A DNA stretch of 64,000 nt from Saprospirales bacterium (GCA_007695145.1 REEI01000081.1:1-64000); one strand, 5' to 3'. Counted from the first letter of the stretch, positions 45,077-55,189 are shown. Notes: generated by a model not told the origin, from the sequence alone. Made by a program: numbers and translations.

Positions 45077-46549
45077 TTAATTGTCCCGAAAGATATCAAC
45101 AGCTCGTCGATTAAATCCATCCTTTACTCCATCAATATGGTGATAGGTAGGTCCTTGGTGTATGGCAGGAGCATTCCTGTATAAATCTCTTATCCAATTG
45201 GGATTATTGAGTTCTCCCCGGGCATTGGTGTGCAACAGTTCATACATATTTCCAGCCAGGCTCGGGTTGTAAAATACAAACTGAACATTCGTCTGGCCAG
45301 TACCGGGCAATTGGTCGTAGGTCCATATTTCATAGGGAGGAGCATCCGTTTCAGTTTGAACATTCTCCATGTCATTTGGTCTTCCGTATCTTAGAAAAAT
45401 ACGACCCCGATCCGTTTCAAATCCATGTCCAAAACCTGAGTAAAACATCCTATCTACCGCCCTTGCGACTTCCATATACTGCTCGTAAGAAACCTCAGGA
45501 TTTATGGGATCAATTCTACACCACTTTTCAAATAGAAAATACTGCATTTCTTTTCTGTCTGCCCTGCGGAGGATATGATTGAGCCGATCGACCTGGGCCT
45601 GTTCGACTACCGGACTAATTGCTTTAAGCGAATAAACCAAATCGTCATTTTCAAGTTCCTGAACGAAGGATGTTTCAAAGGTAACCAGTTGATCATCCAT
45701 CATTTCCTGATCAAAAATAGGATTGTGCCTAAAGAAGAGGGTTTGCCTTTGAGCAATAATGTTTTGTTCGCGGTCGACTGCTTTCAAGATTAGTGCGTAT
45801 TCACCGGAGGGTATCTCAGAAATATCAAGGGCGCGTAAGATAATATCCCTGTCACTTACATTCCGCCTTCTGAATGTAGACAGTACAGTTTGATTGGTGC
45901 CTCTTCGGACAACATCTATCCCGAGTGCGTAGTGCTCTTCATTGTCAAAGTGTGTTTCAATTCCGTACAACTCGGTGTAAAAAAACATTTGATCCTGGCC
46001 AGGGGGAAAGTAATTCAATGGAGCCAGTTCAAGTCGGTACCCGCTTTTTACAAATCTGGACTGGGTATCTTTGTCCCTTTCCGCAGACAGCAAAAGTTGA
46101 ACACTGGAAAAATTTACACCAAACTGAGAAAAATTCACCCTAAATGGCACAGAACCATTGAAAGAATTGCTCTCATCATTGAAGTCCGTTATTTCGTACT
46201 GTAAACTGTAGGATCCATCTACTATAGCAAACCTCCTGAGATCATAGAAATCTTCTACCCTTTCAGAAATGGGGCCATTCAATCGAAATCGATCGCCATA
46301 GACTACTTCGTTGGTTTGATTGTTTTCAACAAAAATGAGGACCTCCACAGAAGATGAAGCCTTAATTGAATCGACATATTGCCTTGATACAGTATTGCCG
46401 TTTATAAAAAGATGAATTTCAGCATAGGGTCCATTGGGTGAATCGAAGGAGGAAACACTGACATGCGCATCTAAAGCATACAGAGGCTTTACTGCAAAGG
46501 CAATAAAACCTAAAGCTATTACACACAATACATATCTACTTAATTGCAT
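45077..46549 (-). CDS. GWxTD domain-containing envelope protein
   Basis: From the ATG at 46549 the product is 490 residues with a signal peptide (SRYVLCVIALGFIAFAVKPL). Beta-rich regions fill the first ~290 residues; helices with FLFEKWCRIDP follow. The C-terminal GWxTD domain reads GHGFETDRGRIFLRYGRPND, with the name motif as G-F-E-T-D, and YEIWTYDQLPG after it. Members are common in Bacteroidota and related phyla and have no defined function. The upstream lipocalin-like gene overlaps its start by 14 bases. Confidence 0.88.
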   Translation of the reverse strand: MQLSRYVLCVIALGFIAFAVKPLYALDAHVSVSSFDSPNGPYAEIHLFINGNTVSRQYVDSIKASSSVEVLIFVENNQTNEVVYGDRFRLNGPISERVEDFYDLRRFAIVDGSYSLQYEITDFNDESNSFNGSVPFRVNFSQFGVNFSSVQLLLSAERDKDTQSRFVKSGYRLELAPLNYFPPGQDQMFFYTELYGIETHFDNEEHYALGIDVVRRGTNQTVLSTFRRRNVSDRDIILRALDISEIPSGEYALILKAVDREQNIIAQRQTLFFRHNPIFDQEMMDDQLVTFETSFVQELENDDLVYSLKAISPVVEQAQVDRLNHILRRADRKEMQYFLFEKWCRIDPINPEVSYEQYMEVARAVDRMFYSGFGHGFETDRGRIFLRYGRPNDMENVQTETDAPPYEIWTYDQLPGTGQTNVQFVFYNPSLAGNMYELLHTNARGELNNPNWIRDLYRNAPAIHQGPTYHHIDGVKDGFNRRAVDIFRDN

Positions 46550-46937
46550 CTTCTTTCCTTTCCAACTCAAATTCGAAACGCACCCCCCTAATATTTGCTC
46601 GCAACATCATTAAACTATCTTTAAAGCTAACAAGCTCAAAGTATTCAGGGTTCCGCAAACCTGTATAAAGTGAGTCATTTGAAAGCGTGTAGTCTCCCCT
46701 GGCCTCACCAAATACATTGGAGGAAAACTCCCCATCCAAAAAATTGAAGACCGCTCCATCCATAGTTGTTGTCGGAGTACCATTTCTAAAGGCCTGAACA
46801 ATAGACCAACTTCCTTCAATCTGATCTTTTTCCACATTCACGGTAGCATTGTCACCACTGCGACATCCGAGCGTCATCAATAAGAAACACAACACAATTA
46901 GTAGGGGTCCAAAAAAGATGAATTTAACTCTTTCCAT
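46536..46937 (-). CDS. Lipocalin-like lipoprotein
   Basis: The 133-residue product has a lipobox (LLMTLGC, Cys25). The mature part starts QIEGSWSIVQAFRNG and continues as alternating beta strands (GDYTLSNDSLYTGL, LMMLRANIRGVRFEFELERK), the shape of lipocalin-like domains in Bacteroidota lipoproteins. No ligand is known. Its 3' end overlaps the start of the GWxTD gene, indicating coupling. Confidence 0.75.
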   Translation of the reverse strand: MERVKFIFFGPLLIVLCFLLMTLGCRSGDNATVNVEKDQIEGSWSIVQAFRNGTPTTTMDGAVFNFLDGEFSSNVFGEARGDYTLSNDSLYTGLRNPEYFELVSFKDSLMMLRANIRGVRFEFELERKEDAIK

Positions 46938-47012
46938 TGTATACTTCAGGTCTGATGAGGGAAAGCATAGTTTTTCAGGATGTAAATATAAGTAAATTCT
47001 ATAAGCTTACAA

Positions 47013-48278
47013 TTATGTTCGTTTTAGCACCAGGCTGGTAATTTCAGGCAGGATTCCCACTCTTCCCGGGTATCCCAAATACCCAAGTCCCCTGTTCACA
47101 TAAAGATACTGCTGCCCCTTTCGATAAAGCCCGGCCCATTGATTGTAAATCATACTACTAGGGCTCCACCTGGCAAAACCCGGAATCTCAAAACCAAACT
47201 GAAAGCCATGAGTATGTCCTGAGAGCATCAGGGGAATATCCCACCTCTTTCCAACAATTTCGGCATCCCAATGCGTTGGGTCATGAGAAAGTAATATTTT
47301 GAGAATTCCGGGATCAAGATTCTCAACAGCCTTATCAAGGTCTCCATACCTCGGGAATTGAGGAAGGGCAGAATAATTTTCAACTCCAACAATTGCCAGG
47401 GCGCTTCCGTTGATATTCAATACTTTATTCTCGTTTCTCAGCAACTCCCATTTCATCTCCCGCTGAATTTCCAATAGTCTGACAAAATTTTCTTCTTTCT
47501 CCCTCTGCCCGGACCATCGATAGTAGTCTCCATAGTCGTGATTGCCTAAAACTGAATATACGCCATAACGACTTTTGACCTTTGAAAACAGATCAATAAA
47601 AGGCTCCATTTCATCCGCCTTATTGTTGACCATATCTCCGGTAAATACTACAATATCAGCTTGCTGCTCATTAATCATCTCTACAGATCGCTCCACCGGC
47701 TCTCTGAAGAACCAGCTCCCAGCATGCATATCCGATATTTGCACAACTTTTAACCCCTCAAGGCCTTTTGGCAAATCTTTGATAACGACATCCACCTCGT
47801 GCAATCGATAGCGATAGGGATTTCTTACCATTCCGTACAATAAGGTTGGCAAGGGAATAAGTCCTACAAGGGTTGCAGAATTCCTTAAAAACTGCTTTCT
47901 TCCGGGGTCAAATACATCCTTCCCTGAAAATAATTTCCATCCCCGGCCAAATATGAGAAAAGCATCGGCAATTACCGCAAAGAGGAGGAGAAATAATTTG
48001 GTGATATACATTACGAAGAAAACAGCATTCACATAAATCCAGATCGAAATGTCAGAATAATGAATCAAGCCGCCTACTTGCGCTGACCAATTCAACAACA
48101 ATAGTACAGGAATGGTCCAGTAGAGAATGGTGAAGCCGAAATTACTAACAAATAACTCTTTGCCAGAACCATTTCCAACAGGACCATAGATCGTTTTTAC
48201 CAGAAATCTGAACAAATAGAATTCAAGTAAAAACCATAGAGCAAAGAAAATCAATAAACCCAAAGAGATTAGTGTCAT
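47013..48278 (-). CDS. Membrane-anchored metallophosphoesterase
   Basis: The 421-residue protein has about four N-terminal membrane helices and a calcineurin-like phosphoesterase domain from about residue 165: QISDMHAGSWF (D-x-H), VFTGDMVNN (G-D), LGNHDYGDYYRW (G-N-H-D), ILLSHDPTHWD and LSGHTHGFQFG (G-H-x-H). The TM-plus-domain layout is that of the YaeI/LpxG-like group; some members cleave UDP-diacylglucosamine, so a lipid A role is possible but unproven. Confidence 0.9.
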   Translation of the reverse strand: MTLISLGLLIFFALWFLLEFYLFRFLVKTIYGPVGNGSGKELFVSNFGFTILYWTIPVLLLLNWSAQVGGLIHYSDISIWIYVNAVFFVMYITKLFLLLFAVIADAFLIFGRGWKLFSGKDVFDPGRKQFLRNSATLVGLIPLPTLLYGMVRNPYRYRLHEVDVVIKDLPKGLEGLKVVQISDMHAGSWFFREPVERSVEMINEQQADIVVFTGDMVNNKADEMEPFIDLFSKVKSRYGVYSVLGNHDYGDYYRWSGQREKEENFVRLLEIQREMKWELLRNENKVLNINGSALAIVGVENYSALPQFPRYGDLDKAVENLDPGILKILLSHDPTHWDAEIVGKRWDIPLMLSGHTHGFQFGFEIPGFARWSPSSMIYNQWAGLYRKGQQYLYVNRGLGYLGYPGRVGILPEITSLVLKRT

Positions 48279-48361
48279 ACCAGGAAAAACAACCGAAGGC
48301 GAGAAAAGGTGGTTGAAAACCCCATTTTTATGACTTAAATAAGATTGAGGTATCAGACAAC

Positions 48362-48394
48362 AAAGGCCTGTCGGTTAGCTACTGACAGGCCTTT
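48362..48394 (-). terminator. Terminator hairpin after rplS
   Basis: AAAGGCCTGTC and GACAGGCCTTT form a perfect 11-bp stem, 33 bases after the rplS stop. The T-rich run on the minus strand is short and broken (TTTGTTGT), so termination may be partial. Confidence 0.7.
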
Positions 48395-48427
48395 TGATAT
48401 AACTCTATTGGCTTCCGCATTAAAACA

Positions 48428-48784
48428 TCACACCTTGATGTGTTTTTTCTCGCGGATTCTTGCTTTTTTACCAACCAATTTTCTGAGATAGAACAATTTA
48501 GACCTTCTAACTTTACCTCTTTTCAGAACCTTTATCTCAGCAATATGTGGCGAGTGCAGGGGAAAAATTCTCTCAACACCGATACCGGAAGACATCTTTC
48601 GAACAGTAAAGGTTTTATTTACACCGTGCCCGTCAAACTTTATAACATCTCCCCTAAAATCCTGAATACGTTGTTTATCGCCCTCAACAATACGATAACT
48701 AACTACAACATTATCGCCGGGCTTGAATTGTGGCCAGTCCTTTTCCTTGGAAACTTGCTCGTGTACGTACTTTATCGCGTCCAT
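48428..48784 (-). CDS. rplS: 50S ribosomal protein L19
   Basis: The 118-residue protein shows [40 protein letters not shown] and [20 protein letters not shown], the L19 signature. It sits at the 30S-50S interface. The usual partners rpsP, rimM and trmD are absent here; it has its own promoter and terminator, as in many Bacteroidota. Confidence 0.98.
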   Translation of the reverse strand: MDAIKYVHEQVSKEKDWPQFKPGDNVVVSYRIVEGDKQRIQDFRGDVIKFDGHGVNKTFTVRKMSSGIGVERIFPLHSPHIAEIKVLKRGKVRRSKLFYLRKLVGKKARIREKKHIKV

Positions 48785-48804
48785 TATCTTGATTTTTTAG
48801 GCCG

Positions 48805-48812
48805 CAAAGATA
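48805..48812 (-). promoter_or_regulatory. Putative -7 element of rplS
   Basis: TATCTTTG on the minus strand matches TAnnTTTG, 20 bases before the rplS start; a TTG lies 22 bases further upstream (48835-48837). Confidence 0.5.
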
Positions 48813-48904
48813 CATCTTTTTCCTTATTTGAAAACAATTCAGGTTTTTTTTTATCAAACGAATAACTTAGATAGGGGAAGACCCCATGAGATTCAAAAAA
48901 ACAA

Positions 48905-51172
48905 CTATCTGACCAGGGTTGCAAACTCCTTGATGACTTTGGACTCCCCATTCGGCAGATCAAACTCCACGATACAGACATACACTCCTTGCTGAAGAGC
49001 TTGCCCACTATTGAATTTACGTCCATTCCAACCCTCATTTGGATCCCGGGTTTCAAACACTTTCTGACCCCATCTGTCCCAGATGCTCATTCTAAAATTA
49101 TTTAGGTAGTCAGTAATGCCTTTCCCAACATAAACATCATTGATTCCGTCTCCATTGGGAGTAAAGGCATTGGGCAGGTGGTATGAAAAGAACGGCAACA
49201 CCTCAAGGAAAATAATGGCAGTATCCGTGCATCCATTTTCCTTAAAGACTACCTGCTCGATAAATATTCCACCGGTATCTCTAAATTCATGGGAGGGTTC
49301 TCTAAAAAAACTGATGGCCTCGTCATTGAAGTTATACTGCCAACCATTTCCACCAAACGACTGGTCGGACACCTGTACACGGTTTTCAATGCTTGTTAGG
49401 GCAGATGGATTAACTTCAAAACCGGCTTCAGGACCTTCAAATATCTGAATAATTGACCGAAAAGTCTCTTCATTCTTACAACCGAGAGGGGAAACAATCC
49501 TTATGAATACATCGTAAGTCCCGGGCTCTTTAAAGGTATTTTCAGGATTGAGTTCTTCTGAGAAATTACCGTCTCCAAAATCCCAAAAAATATCGTATTC
49601 CTCAGATACGAATGGAGTTTGATTCCTAAACAGGATTTGCTCAGGTGCGCAACCGCTAAACTTTCCGGGCTCCACAATAATGATTGGAGACAATGGAAAA
49701 TAATTTATGGGCTTCACAATTCTATCCTGACAACCATTGTCATCTATAATTTCAAGTGCAACATTTTTGCTGCCGGAGGTTTCAAAGAGAAAAACAGGGC
49801 TGGGGGTAGTTGACTCTTCACCCGGTTTGAAGACCCAATTCCATTCAACAATATTTGAACCATCGGCTATGGATAGGTCTTCAAAATCAACCGGGCCTGG
49901 TCTGCAGGTATCGTATTCAAACTGAAAGTCAGCAAAAATTGGGGGGTAAATCTCCACCTGAATATGGGCGGTATCATTGCATAATTCTGCATCGGGATTG
50001 GCTATCATAATGCCGCGATAGATTCCCTCCCCGGGAAACTCAAAAGTTCCGTTGCGGGAAGTTGCGATCAGCGTATCTTCCGGAAGGTAAAATTCCCATT
50101 GATAAGACCAAATATTATTTTGCTGGAAACTTGCATTGAAGAGGGGAACCCTGTCTTCTCCGCAACTTCTCACTACAAAGGTATTCTCCTCAATTAGATC
50201 GTCGTGCTCTATTTGAGCAACAACAGTGGGTTCACAATTGGTGACATTAAACTGGAAGTCCCTGTGAACAGTAGATGCCAGCTGACCATTTACATATTGT
50301 TGAACCTGTATGCCTACCACAAATTGCCCCAGCACATTGGGCACACCGGATATTCTGCCTGTTTCAGAGTTAACCACAACCCTCGGATCACCCGCAAGGG
50401 GTGAAAATCTACTGTAGTTGGGTGGAATAAAGGAGACCTGGCTGAATGGCGGCTTTGTTGTAGGCTGAGGAGCTACTCCATCCGGTCCGAAAGGGTCGCC
50501 GGGATTCATACCGGTTCCGGCTGTTCCCCCTCCAATAAATGGCGTAAAATAGGAGTAGACAAGCTCACTATTTTCCTCCTGATCGGATGCGGAGTGATCA
50601 AAATCCAACTCAAAACCCCTACAAATTACGGTCGGTGGAAAGTCATTAAATTCAGGTGAACTGATACAATTGGCTTGAGCAAAGGGAGTAATTTCAATAA
50701 AAAAGGTTGCACCTGCATTGCCGGGGTCAATTATATTATTGATCGTATTATTTCTACAGCACCTCTGATAAACAATGTAGTACGACTGAGCACTTACCGG
50801 CAATTCTACATCAAACACATAAGTGCCCTGCTCTACACAAATATTGGGAGGAATAACTATACAGGGGTTATCCGTTTCAAAGGGAACCCTTGAAACCTGC
50901 GGAGGAGCAAGGTCCACCATTCTCAAAAAATCATTTCCGTTGTTGGAGTAAATGGTTGCCCTGCCTGTCAGGGTTCCAAACTGAGAGTCGAAGGGAGCGA
51001 GACCCAAAGCACAGTCCCTGTAGAGTTGCATCGTTATTCTATAAAGTCCGGGTTCAAGGCATTCATAGGTCATTTCACCACCTATGATGTGGGTTCCTTT
51101 CAGTGCAAAAAATGGAAAGACCGCAACAATGAGAGGGAGAACAAAATATTTGTATTGTATATTTGCAGCCAT
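48905..51172 (-). CDS. T9SS-exported surface protein with HIIGGE N-terminal domain and PKD domains
   Basis: The 755-residue protein has a signal peptide, then an N-terminal domain of ~300 residues (THIIGGEMTYECLEPGLYRI; YQRCCRN at 135-141; FDHSASDQEENSELVY) shared with the giant protein at 8442-12881. PKD-like domains follow (DIFWDFGDGNFSEELNPENT, with F-x-x-P/T-G-x-Y-x-V patterns). The C-terminus is the gliding-associated T9SS domain: LPNAFTPNGDGINDVYV, IWDRWGQKVF, NEGWNGRKF. It is probably a cell-surface adhesin or structural protein. Confidence 0.88.
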   Translation of the reverse strand: MAANIQYKYFVLPLIVAVFPFFALKGTHIIGGEMTYECLEPGLYRITMQLYRDCALGLAPFDSQFGTLTGRATIYSNNGNDFLRMVDLAPPQVSRVPFETDNPCIVIPPNICVEQGTYVFDVELPVSAQSYYIVYQRCCRNNTINNIIDPGNAGATFFIEITPFAQANCISSPEFNDFPPTVICRGFELDFDHSASDQEENSELVYSYFTPFIGGGTAGTGMNPGDPFGPDGVAPQPTTKPPFSQVSFIPPNYSRFSPLAGDPRVVVNSETGRISGVPNVLGQFVVGIQVQQYVNGQLASTVHRDFQFNVTNCEPTVVAQIEHDDLIEENTFVVRSCGEDRVPLFNASFQQNNIWSYQWEFYLPEDTLIATSRNGTFEFPGEGIYRGIMIANPDAELCNDTAHIQVEIYPPIFADFQFEYDTCRPGPVDFEDLSIADGSNIVEWNWVFKPGEESTTPSPVFLFETSGSKNVALEIIDDNGCQDRIVKPINYFPLSPIIIVEPGKFSGCAPEQILFRNQTPFVSEEYDIFWDFGDGNFSEELNPENTFKEPGTYDVFIRIVSPLGCKNEETFRSIIQIFEGPEAGFEVNPSALTSIENRVQVSDQSFGGNGWQYNFNDEAISFFREPSHEFRDTGGIFIEQVVFKENGCTDTAIIFLEVLPFFSYHLPNAFTPNGDGINDVYVGKGITDYLNNFRMSIWDRWGQKVFETRDPNEGWNGRKFNSGQALQQGVYVCIVEFDLPNGESKVIKEFATLVR

Positions 51173-51225
51173 TTTAAAAGTTTAGGTATCCTAAAGATAC
51201 AATTTTCAACGCAATTTAGGAACAA

Positions 51226-51804
51226 ATGTTACAAACTGAGAAAATTGCTAAGGCAGTAGAATCACTTAAAAGCGGAGGTGTGATCTTGCACCCCACTGAT
51301 ACCGTATGGGGAATAGCATGTGATCCTTTTAATCCCGAAGCGGTATCAAAGGTTCAAAAGTTAAAACAGCGACCTAATAATCAACCTTTTATCCTTTTGG
51401 TGCATTCACTTGAGCAGTTAAAGGAATACGTACCCAAAATTCACCCTAGAGTAGAAACTCTCCTCAGCCTTCATCAACGACCCCTAACCATCGTTTATCC
51501 CGGAGTGAATGGTCTCTCTCAGCCGCTTGTTAATGAAAAAGGCGAAGGAGCATTCAGGATTGTAAGTTCCGGAAGTTGTCATGAAATCATCAGGAGCTTT
51601 GGCAAACCGCTCCTCTCTACTTCCGCAAATCTTCATGGAAGTCCGACACCCAATCACTTCGGTGAAATCACCTCCGACATTATCAGAGGTTGTGATTTCA
51701 CTTACCCTTGCGAACGAGATGACAAAAACGGCAGGGAGCAATCACCCTCTATTATTGCTACTTTCAATGAAAAAAACGGGGAGTTGGAGTTTTTACGATC
51801 ATAA
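51226..51804 (+). CDS. Threonylcarbamoyl-AMP synthase (TsaC/Sua5/YrdC family)
   Basis: The 192-residue protein makes threonylcarbamoyl-AMP for the t6A tRNA modification. GGVILHPTDTVWGIACDPFN and the KLKQRPNNQPFILLV region (nucleotide and threonine binding) with LLSTSANLHGSPTP are diagnostic. It lacks the extra C-terminal Sua5 domain, so it is the short TsaC-like form. It is divergent from the surface-protein gene. Confidence 0.93.
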   Translation: MLQTEKIAKAVESLKSGGVILHPTDTVWGIACDPFNPEAVSKVQKLKQRPNNQPFILLVHSLEQLKEYVPKIHPRVETLLSLHQRPLTIVYPGVNGLSQPLVNEKGEGAFRIVSSGSCHEIIRSFGKPLLSTSANLHGSPTPNHFGEITSDIIRGCDFTYPCERDDKNGREQSPSIIATFNEKNGELEFLRS

Positions 51805-51915
51805 AAATACCAGGTGAGTCATGATTTATTAGGAATTCAGAAAAAGCGTCGCAGAAAGCAGATGTAAGGATTCTTCTTAGTCTTTTGAGCAAAACGCGTA
51901 GCATTGCCTTTCTCA

Positions 51916-52656
51916 TTATTTTCCAAAATACCGGTCCATCAAAATCGCGCCCACCATACTCACATTTAATGATTCAGCAACTTTACCGGAGTCACCGTCA
52001 ATACCGGAAAAAACTTCGCAAAATGACCGCACTTCCTCAGACAAGCCTTTTCCTTCACTCCCTAGACAGACCAGGGCACCTGGCCTTACTACTCTTTCAA
52101 AGGCATCACCCCCTTCTTCTGTACCGATTATCACCGATGGCTTTAAATTCTCAACTGCAGACTGGATTGGCAGATTGATTACATTGCAGCCGAAATGACT
52201 GCCCATAGCAGCTTGAATTACTTTTGGATGATACAAATCAGCACATCCTTCTCCCAAAATCAAATTGGCAACCCCATACCAATCAGCGGTCCTAATCAAA
52301 GTACCTACATTGCCGGGATCTTGAACTCCATCCAAAAAAATATTCAGGCCCAATGACCCACTTACTTTGTCAATGCAATTTTCCTTAATCCTCATCAAAG
52401 CAAGGACACCCTGAGGGGTTTTCAAGTTGGAAATTTTTTTAAGTCGAACAGCATCAACAATGGTCACGGGCAATGATTCACAGGGCAATTCTTCAATTAA
52501 TTCCGCTAGTGCATATATACTTATAATAGCTTCTTTGCTATACTGAATAGCAGTAGAAACAAGTTTAATTCCTTCAATGACATAAAGGCCGTTTTCTGTC
52601 CGGTTTTTTTTCCGATTCAGAGAATTGATCAAGGTAATTTTTTGTCTCGACAACAT
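51916..52656 (-). CDS. TrmH/SpoU-family RNA 2'-O-methyltransferase
   Basis: From the ATG at 52656 the product is 246 residues. The N-terminal substrate-binding part reads MLSRQKITLINSLNRKKNR; the SPOUT domain has the three motifs FLDGVQDPGNVGTLIRTADW, CLGSEGKGLSEE and LNVSMVGAILMDRYF. It should methylate a ribose in tRNA or rRNA. The frame reaches 52704, but that would overlap the divergent tamL start; 52656 fits family starts. Confidence 0.92.
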   Translation of the reverse strand: MLSRQKITLINSLNRKKNRTENGLYVIEGIKLVSTAIQYSKEAIISIYALAELIEELPCESLPVTIVDAVRLKKISNLKTPQGVLALMRIKENCIDKVSGSLGLNIFLDGVQDPGNVGTLIRTADWYGVANLILGEGCADLYHPKVIQAAMGSHFGCNVINLPIQSAVENLKPSVIIGTEEGGDAFERVVRPGALVCLGSEGKGLSEEVRSFCEVFSGIDGDSGKVAESLNVSMVGAILMDRYFGK

Positions 52657-52683
52657 TTTGCTAATTTTCGGCCTGATTAGAGT

Positions 52684-55077
52684 ATGATAAACAATATCTC
52701 GCAAAAATACAGTCTTTTTTTCTCAGTGTTCTGCTGTGTAGTGGTCATTCTCACTTTTGGATCCTGCAGCAGCAAGAAGTTTTTAGGAGAAGGCGAACAG
52801 TTGATTCGCGCTTCTGAAATTGTAGTAGAAGGTTCGGAAAAGGACAACTACCTGACCAGTCTCAAAAACGAGATGAAAAACATTCCTCACCCGAGGCCGA
52901 ACTCTCGAATTTTGTGGTTACTCCCCCGAGAGAGGAGTTATTTGAGAATCCAGCAAAAGGAAGACACCACCGGCTGGAATAGATTTATTTTGCGGAACTT
53001 TGCTGAGAGACCCTCACTGAATGACAGTGTGGCCATTTCAAATACTGCTTCTGCGTTTGAGCGTTATTTTAGGGGAAAAGGATTTTACAATGCCAGGGTT
53101 GATTACGATGTGAGGGTTAAAAAGCACAGGGCTTTTGTCAAATACAAGGTGCAGCCCGGAAGACTTTTCCAGGCAGATTCACTCCAAATAATCACTCCGG
53201 ACCAAGAAGTTAAGCGAATATTGGCTGAGAATCATTCCGATAGCCGATTCCAAAGGGGTGCCCCTCTTAGCAGAGAAAATTACGATGCTGAAGTTCGTCG
53301 AATCACCCGTTTGTTGCGAAATAGTGGATACTACGAATTTTACCCCAACTACATCAGTACCCTAAGGCTGGTGGACACCACTGAGTCTTACATAGCTGTG
53401 AAGTTGGAAATATCACCCCCTCTTCCCGACAGTATACATAGAAAATATACCTTGCGAGATATCAGCATTTTCCCGGATCACGACCCTTTTACCAGAACCG
53501 AACCCGAAATTCACTTTAAGGAAGATAGCATCAATTACTTTTTTAGGCAAGACCCTCAAATAAAAATATCGCGAATCCGTAACAACCTCTTTTTTCAGCG
53601 GGGAGATTACTACAACATGGATGCCTACAACCGCACTATTCGCCAATTGGGAAATCTTTCAATTTTTAGATTTCCATCCATCATCATTCATCCTGATACA
53701 AGCGGAGGCTATTTCCTGGATTATGATATTTTACTCAGGCCCAATAAAAAGTTTGAAAACTCCACCAACCTGGAGTTGTCATTTAGTCGGATACAAAATA
53801 TAACTTCCCTGCTTGGCTTCACTTTCTCACATTCGCTGGAAAATCGCAATGTATTTGGTGGGTCGGAGAGATTGATCATCGACTTTGAGGCTGGAATTGA
53901 AACAGCCCTCAGGAGTCTTTCCACGGGAAATACTTACAATCTCAGATTGGGCGGGGACCTCACCAGTCCCCAATTCAGAGACTATACCGGCATGCTTTCT
54001 ATAGCCAATCGCTTAAGAATAGGCGACCGAAAGTTGCTGGGTGATGACTTTTTTCAACAAATGAGAACTGAGGCAAATATCAACCTCAATGCCAATATAG
54101 GGATATCCCAGTACCAGCAATTTTACAGTTATGTCTTCATGAACACCAGCTACGGAACCAGCATCCAGAGGAGTCCTACCAGATTTTACGACATTCGCCT
54201 TCTTGGAATCAATTATTGGAGCCCGAGAGAATTGAGCGATTTTGACGAACTGATACAGGAAGATATTTTGTTCAGAAGGCGGTTCAACAAAAGGTTGATT
54301 ACCGGCTTCCTTTTCAAGGAATTGTTTTACCGATTTGAGAGCAGACCAAACCGCTTTGGCGAATCCTACTCTGTACTGGCCAACTTTGAACTGTCAGGCC
54401 ATGAAATAGGGTTGATCAACAGTGTCAGTCGGTTGGTTTCAGGAAAAAAATTGATTGACGAATTGACATTGGGAAGAGACACCATCAGTTTTGCAAAATT
54501 TGTGCGCTTTGACTTCGACGGAAGATACCACAAGAGCTACTCCCCTTCTCGCAAACTCGCCTTAAGGGCTTTTGCAGGTGCGGCTATACCACTGAGTCGC
54601 TCTGGTGACATACCCTACATCAAGCAATACTTTGGAGGGGGTGCATATGGGGTAAGAGCCTGGCAATTGAGAGAACTAGGACCCGGTGGTCTTATTGACA
54701 CTATAGCCAGGGACAGAAATATATTATTCTACCAATCCGGGGACATTAGACTTGAGTTCAATGCAGAATACCGCTTTGACTTAATCTGGGCTTTAGAGGG
54801 GGCAGCATTTGTAGATATTGGAAATGTATGGAACATTAGTTCGGGAGCAGATCCCGTAACGCGTTTTACCGAACACTTTTATCGACAGCTGGCAGTTGGA
54901 GCTGGACTAGGCCTCAGATTCAATTTTGATTTTTTTATTGCGCGCTTTGATTTTGCCTACAAAGTAAAAAACCCCTATAAAGACCCCAAGACCGGATCCT
55001 ACTGGGCCATTAGGGAATGGTCAGACCTCCGCCTAAGCAATATGGCCCTCAATTTTGCCATTGGATACCCATTCTGA
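52684..55077 (+). CDS. tamL: TamL-type BamA/TamA-family outer-membrane lipoprotein
   Basis: The 797-residue protein begins with a lipoprotein signal (lipobox FGSC, Cys28; CSSKKFLGEGEQL). POTRA-like repeats occupy the first ~370 residues, and an Omp85 16-strand barrel fills the rest (IPYIKQYFGGGAYGVRAWQL, the VRGW-type lid-lock motif as VRAW; RFDFAYKVKNPY near the end). It ends with aromatic Phe. In Bacteroidota the lipidated TamL replaces TamA next to TamB; tamB is not in this window. It acts in outer-membrane assembly or lipid transport. Confidence 0.9.
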   Translation: MINNISQKYSLFFSVFCCVVVILTFGSCSSKKFLGEGEQLIRASEIVVEGSEKDNYLTSLKNEMKNIPHPRPNSRILWLLPRERSYLRIQQKEDTTGWNRFILRNFAERPSLNDSVAISNTASAFERYFRGKGFYNARVDYDVRVKKHRAFVKYKVQPGRLFQADSLQIITPDQEVKRILAENHSDSRFQRGAPLSRENYDAEVRRITRLLRNSGYYEFYPNYISTLRLVDTTESYIAVKLEISPPLPDSIHRKYTLRDISIFPDHDPFTRTEPEIHFKEDSINYFFRQDPQIKISRIRNNLFFQRGDYYNMDAYNRTIRQLGNLSIFRFPSIIIHPDTSGGYFLDYDILLRPNKKFENSTNLELSFSRIQNITSLLGFTFSHSLENRNVFGGSERLIIDFEAGIETALRSLSTGNTYNLRLGGDLTSPQFRDYTGMLSIANRLRIGDRKLLGDDFFQQMRTEANINLNANIGISQYQQFYSYVFMNTSYGTSIQRSPTRFYDIRLLGINYWSPRELSDFDELIQEDILFRRRFNKRLITGFLFKELFYRFESRPNRFGESYSVLANFELSGHEIGLINSVSRLVSGKKLIDELTLGRDTISFAKFVRFDFDGRYHKSYSPSRKLALRAFAGAAIPLSRSGDIPYIKQYFGGGAYGVRAWQLRELGPGGLIDTIARDRNILFYQSGDIRLEFNAEYRFDLIWALEGAAFVDIGNVWNISSGADPVTRFTEHFYRQLAVGAGLGLRFNFDFFIARFDFAYKVKNPYKDPKTGSYWAIREWSDLRLSNMALNFAIGYPF

Positions 55078-55189
55078 GTAATTGGTAGTCACTTTTGCGA
55101 TTAGGTTTTCAGGCAGGCTGATTTCTGAGAGACTAAAGTAAAAGCAAATGCAAAAAACTAAGGTGACCTATTGTCAAATCCAGGCAGAC

